The position numbers were made by a program, and so were the translations under genes. Positions 54,526-63,652 of a stretch of 64,000 nucleotides of DNA are shown one piece after another. The DNA is taken from NCBI RefSeq assembly GCF_023614235.1, contig NZ_CP094264.1:4154001-4218000 (forward strand). Reading direction: 5' to 3'. The stretch's first letter is position 1; the number at the start of each line of letters is the position of its first letter. The notes under the pieces were generated by a model that made no database searches, had not been told where the DNA came from, and saw only the letters and a list, made by a program, of their open reading frames with translations. Source of the DNA: Streptomyces sp. MRC013. GTDB taxonomy: Bacteria; Actinomycetota; Actinomycetes; Streptomycetales; Streptomycetaceae.

Positions 54526-55236
54526 GTGACCGCATCTCTTCCCCCGTCCCACCGGCCCCCGAGTGAGCACGTGCCGAACGACGCCGCCTCCAGCACACCC
54601 CCGAACGGCGACACGCCGGGCGGGCACCCCGCGCTACCGCCCGCGCCCCCGACGACCGGCCGCCCGCACGCGGGGGACGGGCGGGCGGCTCCGGACACGG
54701 CGGCGGAGGCGCGGCAGGGGGCCGCGGTCCTGCTCGCGACGGCCGTCGCGGGGATCGCGCTCGGCCTGCTGTGGCTCTGGCTGGCGCCGCGGGTGCCGCT
54801 CGTCTCGGACGGCAGGTCGGTCCTGCTGAGGGAATCGGAGGCGGAGCACGCCGTCGGTGCGGACGGCGTGTTCGTCCTGCTCGGCCTGGCGTTCGGCGCG
54901 CTCGGCGCCCTCGCCGTGTTCCTGCGGTACCGGCAGGGCGGCGTCGCCGTCGTGGCCGGCCTCGCCCTCGGCGGGGTGCTCGGGTCCGTACTGGGATGGG
55001 GCACGGGCACGCTCCTGGGGCCCGCGCACGACGTGGCGGCCCACGCGCGGGCGGTCGGCGAGGGCGTCGCCTTCGACGCGCCGCTGGAACTCCGGGCGTA
55101 CGGCGCGCTGCTGGCCTGGCCGGTCGCCGCGATGGCCGTCCACCTGGCGCTCACGGCGCTGTTCGGCCCCCGCGACCCCGAGCCGGAGCGGGACCCCGAC
55201 CCGTACGGCCCGCCCCGCGAGGCGCCCCGCGCCTGA
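54526..55236 (+). CDS. DUF2567-like membrane protein
   Basis: 236 residues from GTG 54526. A Pro/Ala-rich N-terminus of 65 residues precedes four membrane helices (GAAVLLATAVAGIALGLLWL, GVFVLLGLAFGALGALAVFL, VAVVAGLALGGVLGSVLGWG, and AYGALLAWPVAAMAVHLALT). PRVPLVSDGRSVLLRESEAE and the ADGVF segment match actinobacterial DUF2567 proteins as I know them. Function is unknown. It may be the last gene of the ABC transporter unit and faces the ybaK-like gene with only 22 bases between stops. Confidence 0.72.
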   Translation: MTASLPPSHRPPSEHVPNDAASSTPPNGDTPGGHPALPPAPPTTGRPHAGDGRAAPDTAAEARQGAAVLLATAVAGIALGLLWLWLAPRVPLVSDGRSVLLRESEAEHAVGADGVFVLLGLAFGALGALAVFLRYRQGGVAVVAGLALGGVLGSVLGWGTGTLLGPAHDVAAHARAVGEGVAFDAPLELRAYGALLAWPVAAMAVHLALTALFGPRDPEPERDPDPYGPPREAPRA

Positions 55237-55258
55237 CCGGGCCGCCCGCGCCCGGCGG

Positions 55259-55798
55259 CTACACCCGGCCGACCGGCGCGAGGACGGCACCGGTCAGCTC
55301 GGCCAGATGCGCCGGGGAGACCTCGACCTCCAGGCCGCGCCGCCCCGCCGACACGCAGATCGTCCCGTACCGGGACGCCGAGGCGTCCAGCACCGTCGGC
55401 AGCCTCCTCCGCTGGCCCAGCGGGGAGATGCCGCCCCGCACGTAGCCGGTCGCCCGCTCCGCGGCCGCCGGGTCGGCCATCACCGCGCGCTTCCCGCCGA
55501 CCGCCGCTGCCAGCGCCCTCAGGTCCAGCCGGCCCGCCACCGGCACCACCGCGACCGCCAGGGCGCCGTCGACGTCGGCCACCAGCGTCTTGAACACCCG
55601 CTCCGGGGGCACGCCGAGGGCCTCCGCGGCCTCCTCGCCGTACGACGGCGAGGCCGGGTCGTGGACGTACTCGTGGACCGTGAAGGGGACCCCCGCGTCG
55701 GTCAGGACCGTGGTCGCGGGGGTGCCACCGGCCCGCCGCCCCCCGCCGGCCCCGTCCGCGCGCGCCCCCCGCGCCCCTCTTTCCCGCTTCTTCGCCAC
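55259..55798 (-). CDS. ybaK: YbaK/EbsC-type Cys-tRNA(Pro) deacylase
   Basis: 179 residues from GTG 55798. It trans-edits Cys-tRNA(Pro) misacylated by prolyl-tRNA synthetase. After a basic, Gly-rich extension of about 30 residues the YbaK fold runs VLTDAGVPFTVHEYVHD, YGEEAAEALGVPPERVFKTL, ALAVAVVPVAGRLDLRALAA, KRAVMADPAAAERATGYVRG and GISPLGQRRRLPTVLDAS. The Lys of VFKTL and the GGISPLG loop are the conserved active-site elements. The stop converges with the DUF2567 gene. The LON-domain gene lies 17 bases upstream. Confidence 0.93.
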   Translation of the reverse strand: MAKKRERGARGARADGAGGGRRAGGTPATTVLTDAGVPFTVHEYVHDPASPSYGEEAAEALGVPPERVFKTLVADVDGALAVAVVPVAGRLDLRALAAAVGGKRAVMADPAAAERATGYVRGGISPLGQRRRLPTVLDASASRYGTICVSAGRRGLEVEVSPAHLAELTGAVLAPVGRV

Positions 55799-55815
55799 CG
55801 TCCGTCCCCTCCGCC

Positions 55816-56556
55816 TCAGTTAGGGCTCGTCGGCGTCCGGGTCAGCTCGACCGCCGGGAGCGAGGGCAGGTGCCGCAGCACCGCGGTCTCGGCGCGCAGC
55901 AGCCGCAGTTCCTCGCGCAGCCGGACCGCCGTGTCGGGCGCCTGGAGCAGCCGCTGCTTCGCCGGTGTGTCCAGCACCGCGGCGGCGGCCACCAGGTACG
56001 ACACGACCGACGGCTCGTCGGGTAGCTCGGCGCCGGTGGAGAGCGACCGCTCGCGCGCCCCCGCCAGCCGCTCCTGGTAGGCGCGGAAAGCCCGCAGCAC
56101 GCCCTCGGCGAGCACCTCGGCGCCCTCGCCCTGCGGCTCCTCCAGTTCCTCCACCTCCGCGGTGAGGAAGGGGCCGCCCGCGTCGACCGACAGGATCCTC
56201 ACCCGCTTCGTCCCGGTCGCGAGGACCTCGAAACCGCCGTCGGGGCGTTCGCGGATGGTCGCCGCGTCGGCGATGCAGCCCACCCGGTGGAACGCTCCGG
56301 CCGGGTCGGGGCCGAAGCCCGCGGCGGGGCCGCGTTCGGGGAGCGCCGTCTGGTCGGGCAGCCCCGGCGCGGTCGGCGCCACCTCGTGGCCGTCGCGGAT
56401 CGCGACGACGGCGAAGCGGCGCGGCTGCGACCCGTCCGTCCCGAGCAGCTCGCGCATCATGGCGCGGTAGCGCTCCTCGAAGACGTTCAGCGGCAGCACG
56501 AGGCCGGGGAAGAGCACCGAGTTCAGCGGGAAGAGGGGCAGGCGAGCGGTGGTCAC
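55816..56556 (-). CDS. LON-substrate-binding domain protein
   Basis: 246 residues from GTG 56556 (TTG 56565 is possible). The N-terminus LPLFPLNSVLFPGLVLPLNV followed by FEERYRAMMRELL is the Lon N-terminal (substrate-binding) domain, with FAVVAIRDGHEV, VGCIADAATIRERPDGGFEV and VRILSVDAGGPFLTAEVEEL. A helical C-terminal part (DEPSVVSYLVAAAAVLDTPA) corresponds to the first helices after that domain. There are no AAA or protease domains, so it is a stand-alone LON-domain protein of unknown role. Confidence 0.9.
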   Translation of the reverse strand: MTTARLPLFPLNSVLFPGLVLPLNVFEERYRAMMRELLGTDGSQPRRFAVVAIRDGHEVAPTAPGLPDQTALPERGPAAGFGPDPAGAFHRVGCIADAATIRERPDGGFEVLATGTKRVRILSVDAGGPFLTAEVEELEEPQGEGAEVLAEGVLRAFRAYQERLAGARERSLSTGAELPDEPSVVSYLVAAAAVLDTPAKQRLLQAPDTAVRLREELRLLRAETAVLRHLPSLPAVELTRTPTSPN

Positions 56557-56659
56557 AGCGGTCAAGCGTAATGGCCGCCCGCCGCCGTGCGGCCGGCCCG
56601 GTACGCGGGCGGCCCGGCGTACGGCCGCGGGGCGGCCGCGCGACCGTTCCGGCGTACGG

Positions 56660-57652
56660 TCAACGGCCCCGGCGCACGCTCGCGCGCCGCGCCGTCTCGC
56701 GCGCCTCCAGGAACCGCCCCAGCGGGTCCCCGCCCTCGCCGGCCGCGGCGGACCAGGGGTGCGACGTGGCCCGCGGTCCGATGAGCCGGAACTGCTCCAG
56801 CGCCGCCGTCCAGCGCCGCCGCGCCATCAGCACGTACGCCAGCAGGTTGCGCACCTCGGCCGGCCAGGGGTCGCCCACCGGGTAGCGCGCCGACAGCTCG
56901 GCCGCCAGGTCCGCCGCCGCGTCCACCCGCGCCCCCGGCACACCGTCCCCGCCGCCGCCCACCAGCTGCGCGTACGCCGCCCGCAGCGGCAGCGCCCGCA
57001 CCAGCGAGCCCGGCAGGGAGTCGGACGCGGCGGCCTCCGCGAAGTCGAAGCACGCCCGGTGCGAGCCGTACCAGCGGGCCGACAGGTACTCCAGCGCCGA
57101 CACGTGGCACCCGTGGTGGCGGGAGGACCGGCGCACCGCCTGCTCCCACAGCGCCTCGAACAGCGCGTCCGGCGCCCCGCTGCCCCGCGCGTGGTCCAGC
57201 GCGATCCGCCACGGCACCGGGTCGCGGGGCGCCGCCCCGGCCGCCGCGTGGACCATCGGCTCGACCTCCCGCAGGCGCTCGGCGCGGGTGGGCGACGCCC
57301 AGGCGCGGTCCACGGCCAGCTGCGCCGCGACGAGCAGCGCGTCCGGGTCCCCGGGGTCCTGTGCCCGCCACGCCGTCAGCCAGTCGCCCCGGCCGCGGGC
57401 GAAGGCGGCGAGGCGCACGGCGTACCGGTCCCGGTACTCCCACTCGGCGGCGCGCCGGGTCTCGGAAAGCAGCCGGGCGGCCGGAATGTGATCCCCGAGC
57501 GCGGCGGCGACCAACGCCGGACCGAGCCGGTCGTCCGGCGCGTCCAGCAGCACGCAGCCGTCCGGCGACAGCCCGTCGCGGGGCGGCCGGCCGGGCCGGT
57601 CCGGGCGCGCGTTGCCCAGGAGGGAGCGGAGCAGAATCATCGTGCGAACCAT
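56660..57652 (-). CDS. Streptomycete protein of unknown function, helical repeat-like
   Basis: 330 residues from ATG 57652 (a second Met lies at residue 5). It is rich in Ala, Arg and Leu with pairs of helices such as AALGDHIPAARLLSETRRAA, DALLVAAQLAVDRAWASPTR and WPAEVRNLLAYVLMARRRWT, which resembles TPR-like solenoids. There is no signal peptide or membrane helix. I recall such proteins as hypotheticals in Streptomyces but know no function. It is flanked by the LON-domain gene and an unrelated membrane protein gene on the same strand. Confidence 0.75.
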   Translation of the reverse strand: MVRTMILLRSLLGNARPDRPGRPPRDGLSPDGCVLLDAPDDRLGPALVAAALGDHIPAARLLSETRRAAEWEYRDRYAVRLAAFARGRGDWLTAWRAQDPGDPDALLVAAQLAVDRAWASPTRAERLREVEPMVHAAAGAAPRDPVPWRIALDHARGSGAPDALFEALWEQAVRRSSRHHGCHVSALEYLSARWYGSHRACFDFAEAAASDSLPGSLVRALPLRAAYAQLVGGGGDGVPGARVDAAADLAAELSARYPVGDPWPAEVRNLLAYVLMARRRWTAALEQFRLIGPRATSHPWSAAAGEGGDPLGRFLEARETARRASVRRGR

Positions 57653-57828
57653 TGAAAACCGCAGGTGGGAGCCGCACCAGAGAGGGGCTGTGAAGCTTTG
57701 GTGGGGGCAGGAAGGTTGTCCTGGCGAACGTCAAGAGGAGGCAAAGAAAGCGGTGGTGCGGACACGGACGGGGACGCGCGGCGTCCGCCGCCGCCCCCGC
57801 CCGGCGTCCCTCCGGGCCCGCCGTCCGG

Positions 57829-59484
57829 TCAGTGCCGGCCCAGCAGCCGCGACGCGCCCGCCGCCACCGCCGTGGCCAGAATCCACCCCACCAGCACGAG
57901 TACCGTCGACAGCCACTGCCACGTCCCCGACAGCCGCCAGTACCCCTCCTGGCCCAGGTTGATCACCGGCAGCAGCAGGTCCAGCGTGTAGAGGCCGGCG
58001 TCCCAGTGCGGGAACTCCTCCCGCTTGATCGGCACCGGCTCGTAGAAGGAGAAGGCCAGCGCCCCCGCAGCCCACAGCACCGCCATCCACACCGCCGCCC
58101 GGCCCGGGCGGTAGCCGTAGGCCACCGTCCAGTCCTGGAGGTAGCCCCACAGCTTCGCGGCGAGCGGCAGCGTCTCCCGCCGCCGCCGCTGCTTGGCGAG
58201 CAGCACCTCCCGTGCGTCGGCGTCCTCGCCGCAGCCGCGCAGCACCGCCGCCAGCCGTTCGTACGGCTCCGGCGCGTACTCGGGCGTCGCCGCCGCGACC
58301 CACTCCAGCCGCTGGGCCAGCGGGAAGTGCCCGTACGGCACCAGGTTCTCGTACACGAACCCGTTGATCGCCAGGCCGCCCGGCCCCGGCCAGCTGGCCA
58401 CCTGGTCGACGAGTGTGACTACCTTCGCGCCGTTCAGCACCACCCGCCCCTCCTCCGGCCGCTCACAGCTGAACCGCAGCTCCGGGGTGACGATCCTGCG
58501 CAGCGACAGTTCCTCCCTGCGCGCCGACGACAACACGAACCGCGCCTGGTGCAGGTCGACCGCGTCCCCGAACCGCCCGTCGTCCAGCCGCACCCCGCCC
58601 CGGCACTCGAAGGGCCGCATCCGCGTGCCCCGCATCGGCGTGTTGACGTCCCCCAGCCCGTACGGCGGCGTCCCGCCCGGGTGGTCGCCCGGGCCGCCCA
58701 CCGACTCGCTCACCCACGCGCCCGTCAGGTACAGCGTCCGCTCCACGCTCAGCTGCGGCGCGTTCAGCGCGCGCCGCCCCTCCGCGCCCCGCAGCCGGCT
58801 GCCGCGCAGGCTCAGCGACACCCCGACCTTCGCGCCGCGCATGCTGAACTCGCCGTACGTCTCGATCAGCTCGGCCTGGAGGTCCTGCGCCACCGACATG
58901 CCGTCCGCGACGATCGCCCTCCCGCGCCGGTCCGGCTGCACGTGGATCTGGCTGATCAGCAGGTCCGTGCCGATCTGCGCGTCCGTGAGCCGCATTCCGC
59001 GCGCCACCCGGCAGCGCGGCAGGTGCAGGTCGCCCTCCGTGTGCAGCCGGGCCGCCTCCAGGCGGGGTATCGCGCAGCCCACCAGCCGGAGCGTGGTGAA
59101 CCGGGACTCCGGCAGCACCACCTCGTCGTCGAAGACGCACGCCTGCAGCTCCACGTAGGGGGCGACCGTGCCGCCCGCCAGGTCCAGCCGCCCGGTGATC
59201 CGCGCCCCGCGCACCTTCAGCGCCGCGACGCGCCCCGCCAGCGCGGGCGGACCGGACAGCAGCAGCCGGGCCACCACCCGCGCCCGGACGCACCGCTCCC
59301 GCGGCCACGCCCGCGGCGCGAACGGGTCGTCCAGCACCGGGTGGCCCGAGCGCAGGTCGTACCACGCGCCGATCCGGAACGCCTGCCACATCCCCAGCTC
59401 GGCCGGGCTGAGGTCCCCGGGCATCTCGTCGTCGTGACCCCCGCCTCCGCGGAGGTCGTCGCGGTCGTCGTGCGGCTCGGTCAA
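57829..59484 (-). CDS. Membrane-associated protein with pentapeptide-like beta-helix, often annotated as oxidoreductase
   Basis: 551 residues from TTG 59484 (GAGGGGG upstream), or shorter from ATG 59424. The middle (about 85-350) has regularly spaced short hydrophobic strands such as VRGARITGRLDLAGGTVAPY, LVGCAIPRLEAARLHTEGDL and MRGAKVGVSLSLRGSRLRGA, as expected for a right-handed beta-helix. The C-terminal 120 residues contain two or three membrane helices (AAVWMAVLWAAGALAFSFYE and WLSTVLVLVGWILATAVAAG). No cofactor motif is visible, so the oxidoreductase label of similar proteins is unsupported. It is divergent from hisD, with 158 bases between. Confidence 0.72.
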   Translation of the reverse strand: MTEPHDDRDDLRGGGGHDDEMPGDLSPAELGMWQAFRIGAWYDLRSGHPVLDDPFAPRAWPRERCVRARVVARLLLSGPPALAGRVAALKVRGARITGRLDLAGGTVAPYVELQACVFDDEVVLPESRFTTLRLVGCAIPRLEAARLHTEGDLHLPRCRVARGMRLTDAQIGTDLLISQIHVQPDRRGRAIVADGMSVAQDLQAELIETYGEFSMRGAKVGVSLSLRGSRLRGAEGRRALNAPQLSVERTLYLTGAWVSESVGGPGDHPGGTPPYGLGDVNTPMRGTRMRPFECRGGVRLDDGRFGDAVDLHQARFVLSSARREELSLRRIVTPELRFSCERPEEGRVVLNGAKVVTLVDQVASWPGPGGLAINGFVYENLVPYGHFPLAQRLEWVAAATPEYAPEPYERLAAVLRGCGEDADAREVLLAKQRRRRETLPLAAKLWGYLQDWTVAYGYRPGRAAVWMAVLWAAGALAFSFYEPVPIKREEFPHWDAGLYTLDLLLPVINLGQEGYWRLSGTWQWLSTVLVLVGWILATAVAAGASRLLGRH

Positions 59485-59642
59485 TGCCGCCCCCTCACTT
59501 CCCCAGGTCGTACGGCTGTTCTTCCCGCTGGGTGACGGGCTGAACGCTAACTGTCAGGTGTGACATCCAGGGAGTGATGTGGCGCGTATCAGCCAGTGAT
59601 ACGAGGGGCGGGTACCGCGCGGCCGTCTGCGAGAATCGACCT

Positions 59643-61007
59643 GTGATCTCACGTATCGATCTGCGAGGCGACGCCCTGCCGGCGGGCGGAGCCCTGCGCG
59701 ACCTGCTGCCCCGTGCCGAGTTCGACGTGGAAGCCGCCCTGGAGAAGGTGCGGCCCATCTGCGAGGACGTGCGCCATCGGGGTGACGCGGCGCTGATCGA
59801 CTACGCCCGTCGCTTCGACGGGGTCGACCTCGACCGGGTGCGGGTCCCGGCCGCCGCGCTGACCCGCGCCCTGGAGGAGCTGGACCCGGCCGTCCGGGCC
59901 GGCCTGGAGGAGTCCGTCCGCCGGGCCCGGACCGTCCACCGCGAGCAGCGCCGCACCGCCAGCACCACGCAGGTGGCGCCCGGCGGCACGGTCACCGAGA
60001 AGTGGGTCCCGGTCGGGCGCGTCGGCCTGTACGCGCCGGGCGGCCGCTCGGTCTACCCCTCGTCCGTGGTCATGAACGCCGTGCCGGCGCAGGAGGCGGG
60101 CGTCGAGTCGATCGCCCTCGCCTCCCCGCCGCAGAAGGCCCCCGCCGGCGGGTGGAGCGCCGGCCTGCCGCACCCGACGATCCTCGCCGCCTGCGCCCTC
60201 CTCGGCGTCGACGAGGTGTACGCGGCCGGCGGCGCGCAAGCCGTCGCCATGTTCGCGTACGGCACGCAGACCTGCGCCCCCGCCGACATGGTCACCGGCC
60301 CCGGCAACGTCTGGGTCGCCGCCGCCAAGCGGTACTTCACCGGGCGCATCGGCATCGACACCGAGGCCGGCCCCACCGAGATCGCCGTCCTGGCCGACGC
60401 CACCGCGGACCCGTCCCACGTCGCCGCCGACCTGGTCAGCCAGGCCGAGCACGACCCGCTCGCCGCCGCCGTCCTCGTCACCGACTCCGCCGCGCTGGCC
60501 GACGCCGTCGAGCGCGAGCTGCGGTCGCGGGCCGCCGCGACCCGGCACGCCGACGACCGCGTCCTGCCCGCCCTGCGGGGCAGGCAGTCCGCGATCGTCC
60601 TCGTCGACGGGATCGACGAGGGGCTGCGCGTCGTCGACGCCTACGGCGCCGAGCACCTGGAGATCCAGACCGCCGACGCCGCCGCCGTCGCCCGGCGCGT
60701 CCGCAACGCCGGCGCGATCTTCGTCGGCCCCTGGTCGCCGGTCTCCCTCGGCGACTACTGCGCCGGTTCCAACCACGTCCTGCCCACCGGCGGCTGCGCC
60801 TGCCACTCCTCGGGCCTGTCCGTCCAGTCCTTCCTGCGCGGCATCCACATCGTGGACTACACGCGCGAGGCGCTCGCCGAGGTCGCCCACCATGTGGTCA
60901 CCCTCGCCGAGGCGGAGGACCTGCCGGCGCACGGCGAGGCCGTGATGGCGCGCTTCCCCGCGGAAGGGCGGGGCGGGCCCCGAGCGGGAGGGGCGCCGCG
61001 ACGGTGA
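59643..61007 (+). CDS. hisD: Histidinol dehydrogenase
   Basis: 454 residues from GTG 59643. It oxidises histidinol to histidine in two NAD-dependent steps, the last of the pathway. The sequence has [69 protein letters not shown], and the zinc/catalytic segments [18 protein letters not shown] and [29 protein letters not shown] and [11 protein letters not shown] are near the end. GAGAAT seven bases before the GTG may be a -10 box, so the message could be leaderless. It overlaps hisC by GTGA. Confidence 0.97.
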   Translation: MISRIDLRGDALPAGGALRDLLPRAEFDVEAALEKVRPICEDVRHRGDAALIDYARRFDGVDLDRVRVPAAALTRALEELDPAVRAGLEESVRRARTVHREQRRTASTTQVAPGGTVTEKWVPVGRVGLYAPGGRSVYPSSVVMNAVPAQEAGVESIALASPPQKAPAGGWSAGLPHPTILAACALLGVDEVYAAGGAQAVAMFAYGTQTCAPADMVTGPGNVWVAAAKRYFTGRIGIDTEAGPTEIAVLADATADPSHVAADLVSQAEHDPLAAAVLVTDSAALADAVERELRSRAAATRHADDRVLPALRGRQSAIVLVDGIDEGLRVVDAYGAEHLEIQTADAAAVARRVRNAGAIFVGPWSPVSLGDYCAGSNHVLPTGGCACHSSGLSVQSFLRGIHIVDYTREALAEVAHHVVTLAEAEDLPAHGEAVMARFPAEGRGGPRAGGAPRR

Positions 61008-62116
61008 CCGCGACACGCATCGAGGACCTGCCCGTCCGCGACGAGCTGCACGGCCAGTCCCCCTACGGCGCGCCCCAGCTCGACGTCCCCGTGCGCCTCA
61101 ACACCAACGAGAACCCGTACCCGCTGCCCGAGCCGCTCGTGGAGCGCATCGCGGAGCGGGTCCGGGAGGCGGCCCGGCACCTCAACCGCTACCCCGACCG
61201 CGACGCCGTCGAGCTGCGCACCGAACTGGCCCGCTACCTCACCCGCACCACCGGGCACGAGGTCGGCGCCGGCCGGGTCTGGGCGGCCAACGGCTCCAAC
61301 GAGGTCCTCCAGCAGCTCCTGCAGGCCTTCGGCGGCCCCGGCAGGACCGCGCTGGGCTTCGAGCCCTCGTACTCCATGCACGGCCTGATCTCCCGCGGCA
61401 CCGGCACCGGCTGGGTCACCGCCCCCCGCCGCGAGGACTTCGGCCTCGACCCGGCGGCCGCCTCGGCGGCCATCGCCGAGCACCGCCCCGACGTGGTGTT
61501 CATCACCTCCCCCAACAACCCCACCGGCACCGCCGTCGACGCCGACACGGTCCTCGCCCTCCACGACGCCGCCCAGGCCGCCAAGCCCTCCCTGGTCGTC
61601 GTCGACGAGGCGTACGTCGAGTTCAGCCACCGCCCGTCGCTGCTGCCGCTCATCGAGGGCCGCCCGCACCTGGTGGTCTCCCGCACCATGTCGAAGGCGT
61701 TCGGCGCCGCCGGGCTCCGCCTCGGCTACCTCGCCGCCCACCCGGCCGTCGTCGAGGCCGTCCAGCTGGTGCGCCTGCCGTACCACCTGTCCGCCGTCAC
61801 CCAGGCCACCGCGCTGGCCGCGCTGGAGCACACCGATACGCTGCTGGGGTACGTCGAACACCTCAAGGCCGAACGGGACCGGCTCGTCGCCGGGCTGCGC
61901 GCCGCCGGCTACGAGGTCACCGACTCCGACGCCAACTTCGTCCAGTTCGGGCGCTTCGAGGACTCCCACGCCGCCTGGCGGAAGATCCTCGGCCACGGCG
62001 TCCTGGTCCGCGACAACGGCGTACCGGGCCGGCTGCGGGTCACGGCCGGCACACCGCAGGAGAACGACGCGTTCCTGGACGCGGTCCGCGCCATTCGGAA
62101 GGAGCAGAGCTCATGA
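61004..62116 (+). CDS. hisC: Histidinol-phosphate aminotransferase
   Basis: 370 residues from GTG 61004. A PLP enzyme converting imidazole acetol phosphate to histidinol phosphate. It shows the fold-type I markers [64 protein letters not shown] and the PLP Lys in [20 protein letters not shown]. The C-terminal [20 protein letters not shown] and [20 protein letters not shown] fit HisC. Its ends overlap hisD and hisB, so the three are translated as a coupled set. Confidence 0.96.
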   Translation: MTATRIEDLPVRDELHGQSPYGAPQLDVPVRLNTNENPYPLPEPLVERIAERVREAARHLNRYPDRDAVELRTELARYLTRTTGHEVGAGRVWAANGSNEVLQQLLQAFGGPGRTALGFEPSYSMHGLISRGTGTGWVTAPRREDFGLDPAAASAAIAEHRPDVVFITSPNNPTGTAVDADTVLALHDAAQAAKPSLVVVDEAYVEFSHRPSLLPLIEGRPHLVVSRTMSKAFGAAGLRLGYLAAHPAVVEAVQLVRLPYHLSAVTQATALAALEHTDTLLGYVEHLKAERDRLVAGLRAAGYEVTDSDANFVQFGRFEDSHAAWRKILGHGVLVRDNGVPGRLRVTAGTPQENDAFLDAVRAIRKEQSS

Positions 62117-62706
62117 GCCGCGTAGGACGGGTCGAGCGCACCACCAAGGAGACGTCCGTCGTCGTCGAGATCGACCTCGACGGCACCGGCAGGGTCGACG
62201 TCTCCACCGGCGTCGGCTTCTACGACCACATGCTCGACCAGCTCGGCCGCCACGGGCTGTTCGACCTCACGGTCAAGACCGACGGCGACTTGCACATCGA
62301 CTCCCACCACACGATCGAGGACACCGCCCTCGCCCTCGGCGCCGCCTTCAGGCAGGCCCTCGGCGACAAGGTCGGCATCCACCGCTTCGGCGACTGCGCG
62401 GTCCCGCTGGACGAGTCCCTCGCCCAGGTCGCCGTCGACCTCTCCGGCCGCCCGTACCTCGTGCACACCGAACCCGAGAACATGGCGCCGATGATCGGCG
62501 CGTACGACACGACGATGACCCGGCACATCCTGGAGTCCTTCGTCGCCCAGGCCCAGATCGCGCTGCACGTCCACGTCCCCTACGGGCGCAACGCCCACCA
62601 CATCGTGGAGTGCCAGTTCAAGGCCCTCGCCCGCGCACTGCGCCAGGCGTCCGAGCGCGACCCGCGCGCCGCCGGCATCCTGCCCTCGACGAAGGGCGCC
62701 CTGTGA
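62113..62706 (+). CDS. hisB: Imidazoleglycerol-phosphate dehydratase
   Basis: 197 residues from ATG 62113 (ATGA overlap with hisC). It dehydrates IGP to imidazole acetol phosphate, using manganese. The His-rich metal motifs [35 protein letters not shown] and [18 protein letters not shown] are all present. The length is that of the monofunctional enzyme, without the histidinol phosphatase domain of enterobacterial HisB. The next gene is a small membrane protein 82 bases on. Confidence 0.97.
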   Translation: MSRVGRVERTTKETSVVVEIDLDGTGRVDVSTGVGFYDHMLDQLGRHGLFDLTVKTDGDLHIDSHHTIEDTALALGAAFRQALGDKVGIHRFGDCAVPLDESLAQVAVDLSGRPYLVHTEPENMAPMIGAYDTTMTRHILESFVAQAQIALHVHVPYGRNAHHIVECQFKALARALRQASERDPRAAGILPSTKGAL

Positions 62707-62788
62707 GCGCCGCACGCGCGGCCGCCGGGCCGCGGACGGACACGGCCTCCCCGCGCCGCGCGGGCGCGGGCGCGGACGGGGGGCCGCG

Positions 62789-62956
62789 ATGACCGGGCTG
62801 TCCACCGTCCTGATCGTCGTCGGCCTGTTCCTGGCCGGGGGCGTCTACTCCTTCACCCGGCAGAAGATGCCCAGGGGACTCGTCGTCCTGCTCGCCGTCG
62901 CCTCCGGCATGTGCCTCCTCGCCGGAGTCCTGAGGATCCGGGGGATCTGGGAATGA
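62789..62956 (+). CDS. Small membrane protein between hisB and hisH
   Basis: 55 residues from ATG 62789, ending with an ATGA overlap at the hisH start. Two hydrophobic helices ([17 protein letters not shown] and [19 protein letters not shown]) are separated by a basic TRQKMPRG loop, giving a hairpin topology. The stop/start overlap with hisH shows it belongs to the operon. I recall a similar gene at this place in other streptomycetes, but no function is known. A 29-codon ORF from GTG 62703 lies in the gap before it; I do not consider that coding. Confidence 0.78.
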   Translation: MTGLSTVLIVVGLFLAGGVYSFTRQKMPRGLVVLLAVASGMCLLAGVLRIRGIWE

Positions 62957-63612
62957 CCCGAACGCACGGCGGCGGCACCGCGAGGAAGGTCGTCGTCCTC
63001 GACTACGGGTTCGGCAACGTCCGCTCCGCCGAACGCGCCCTCGCCCGCGTGGGCGCCGACGTCGAGATCACCCGCGACTACGACAGGGCCATGAACGCCG
63101 ACGGGCTCCTCGTCCCCGGCGTCGGCGCCTTCTCCGCCTGCATGGCCGGGCTGAGGAGGGCGCGCGGCGACTGGATCATCGGGCGCAGGCTGTCCGGCGG
63201 CCGGCCGGTCATGGGCATCTGCGTCGGGATGCAGGTCCTGTTCGCGCGCGGCGTCGAGCACGGCGTCGAGACCGAGGGCCTCGACGAGTGGCCCGGAACG
63301 GTCGGCCCCCTCCGAGCACCCGTCGTCCCGCACATGGGGTGGAACACCGTCGAGGCGCCCGGCGGCAGCGAGATGTTCGCCGGGATCGACCCCGGGGAGC
63401 GGTTCTACTTCGTCCACTCGTACGCCGTGACCGACTGGTCCCTCCGGACCGCGAACCCGGCCATGCGCGCCCCCGGGGTCACCTGGTCCACGCACGGCGA
63501 GCGGTTCGTCGCCGCCGTCGAGAACGGCGCCCTGTGGGCGACCCAGTTCCACCCGGAGAAGTCCGGCGACGCCGGGGCCCGGCTGCTCGCCAACTGGCTC
63601 GACACCTTCTGA
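62953..63612 (+). CDS. hisH: Imidazole glycerol phosphate synthase subunit HisH
   Basis: 219 residues from ATG 62953. HisH is the glutaminase that feeds ammonia to HisF. The class I amidotransferase fold is clear: [38 protein letters not shown], the nucleophile Cys in [30 protein letters not shown], and the His-Glu pair in [20 protein letters not shown]. hisF is not in the window and probably lies after priA. Confidence 0.96.
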   Translation: MTRTHGGGTARKVVVLDYGFGNVRSAERALARVGADVEITRDYDRAMNADGLLVPGVGAFSACMAGLRRARGDWIIGRRLSGGRPVMGICVGMQVLFARGVEHGVETEGLDEWPGTVGPLRAPVVPHMGWNTVEAPGGSEMFAGIDPGERFYFVHSYAVTDWSLRTANPAMRAPGVTWSTHGERFVAAVENGALWATQFHPEKSGDAGARLLANWLDTF

Positions 63613-63652
63613 CCCGACCTCCCGCACCCGCTTAGAGGCTAGGACCCCTGAG

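Noticed and set aside
62703..62792. A 29-codon GTG ORF between hisB and the small membrane protein
   Set aside because: No ribosome binding site, Ala/Arg/Gly-only composition and no hydrophobic or conserved feature; chance at this GC content.
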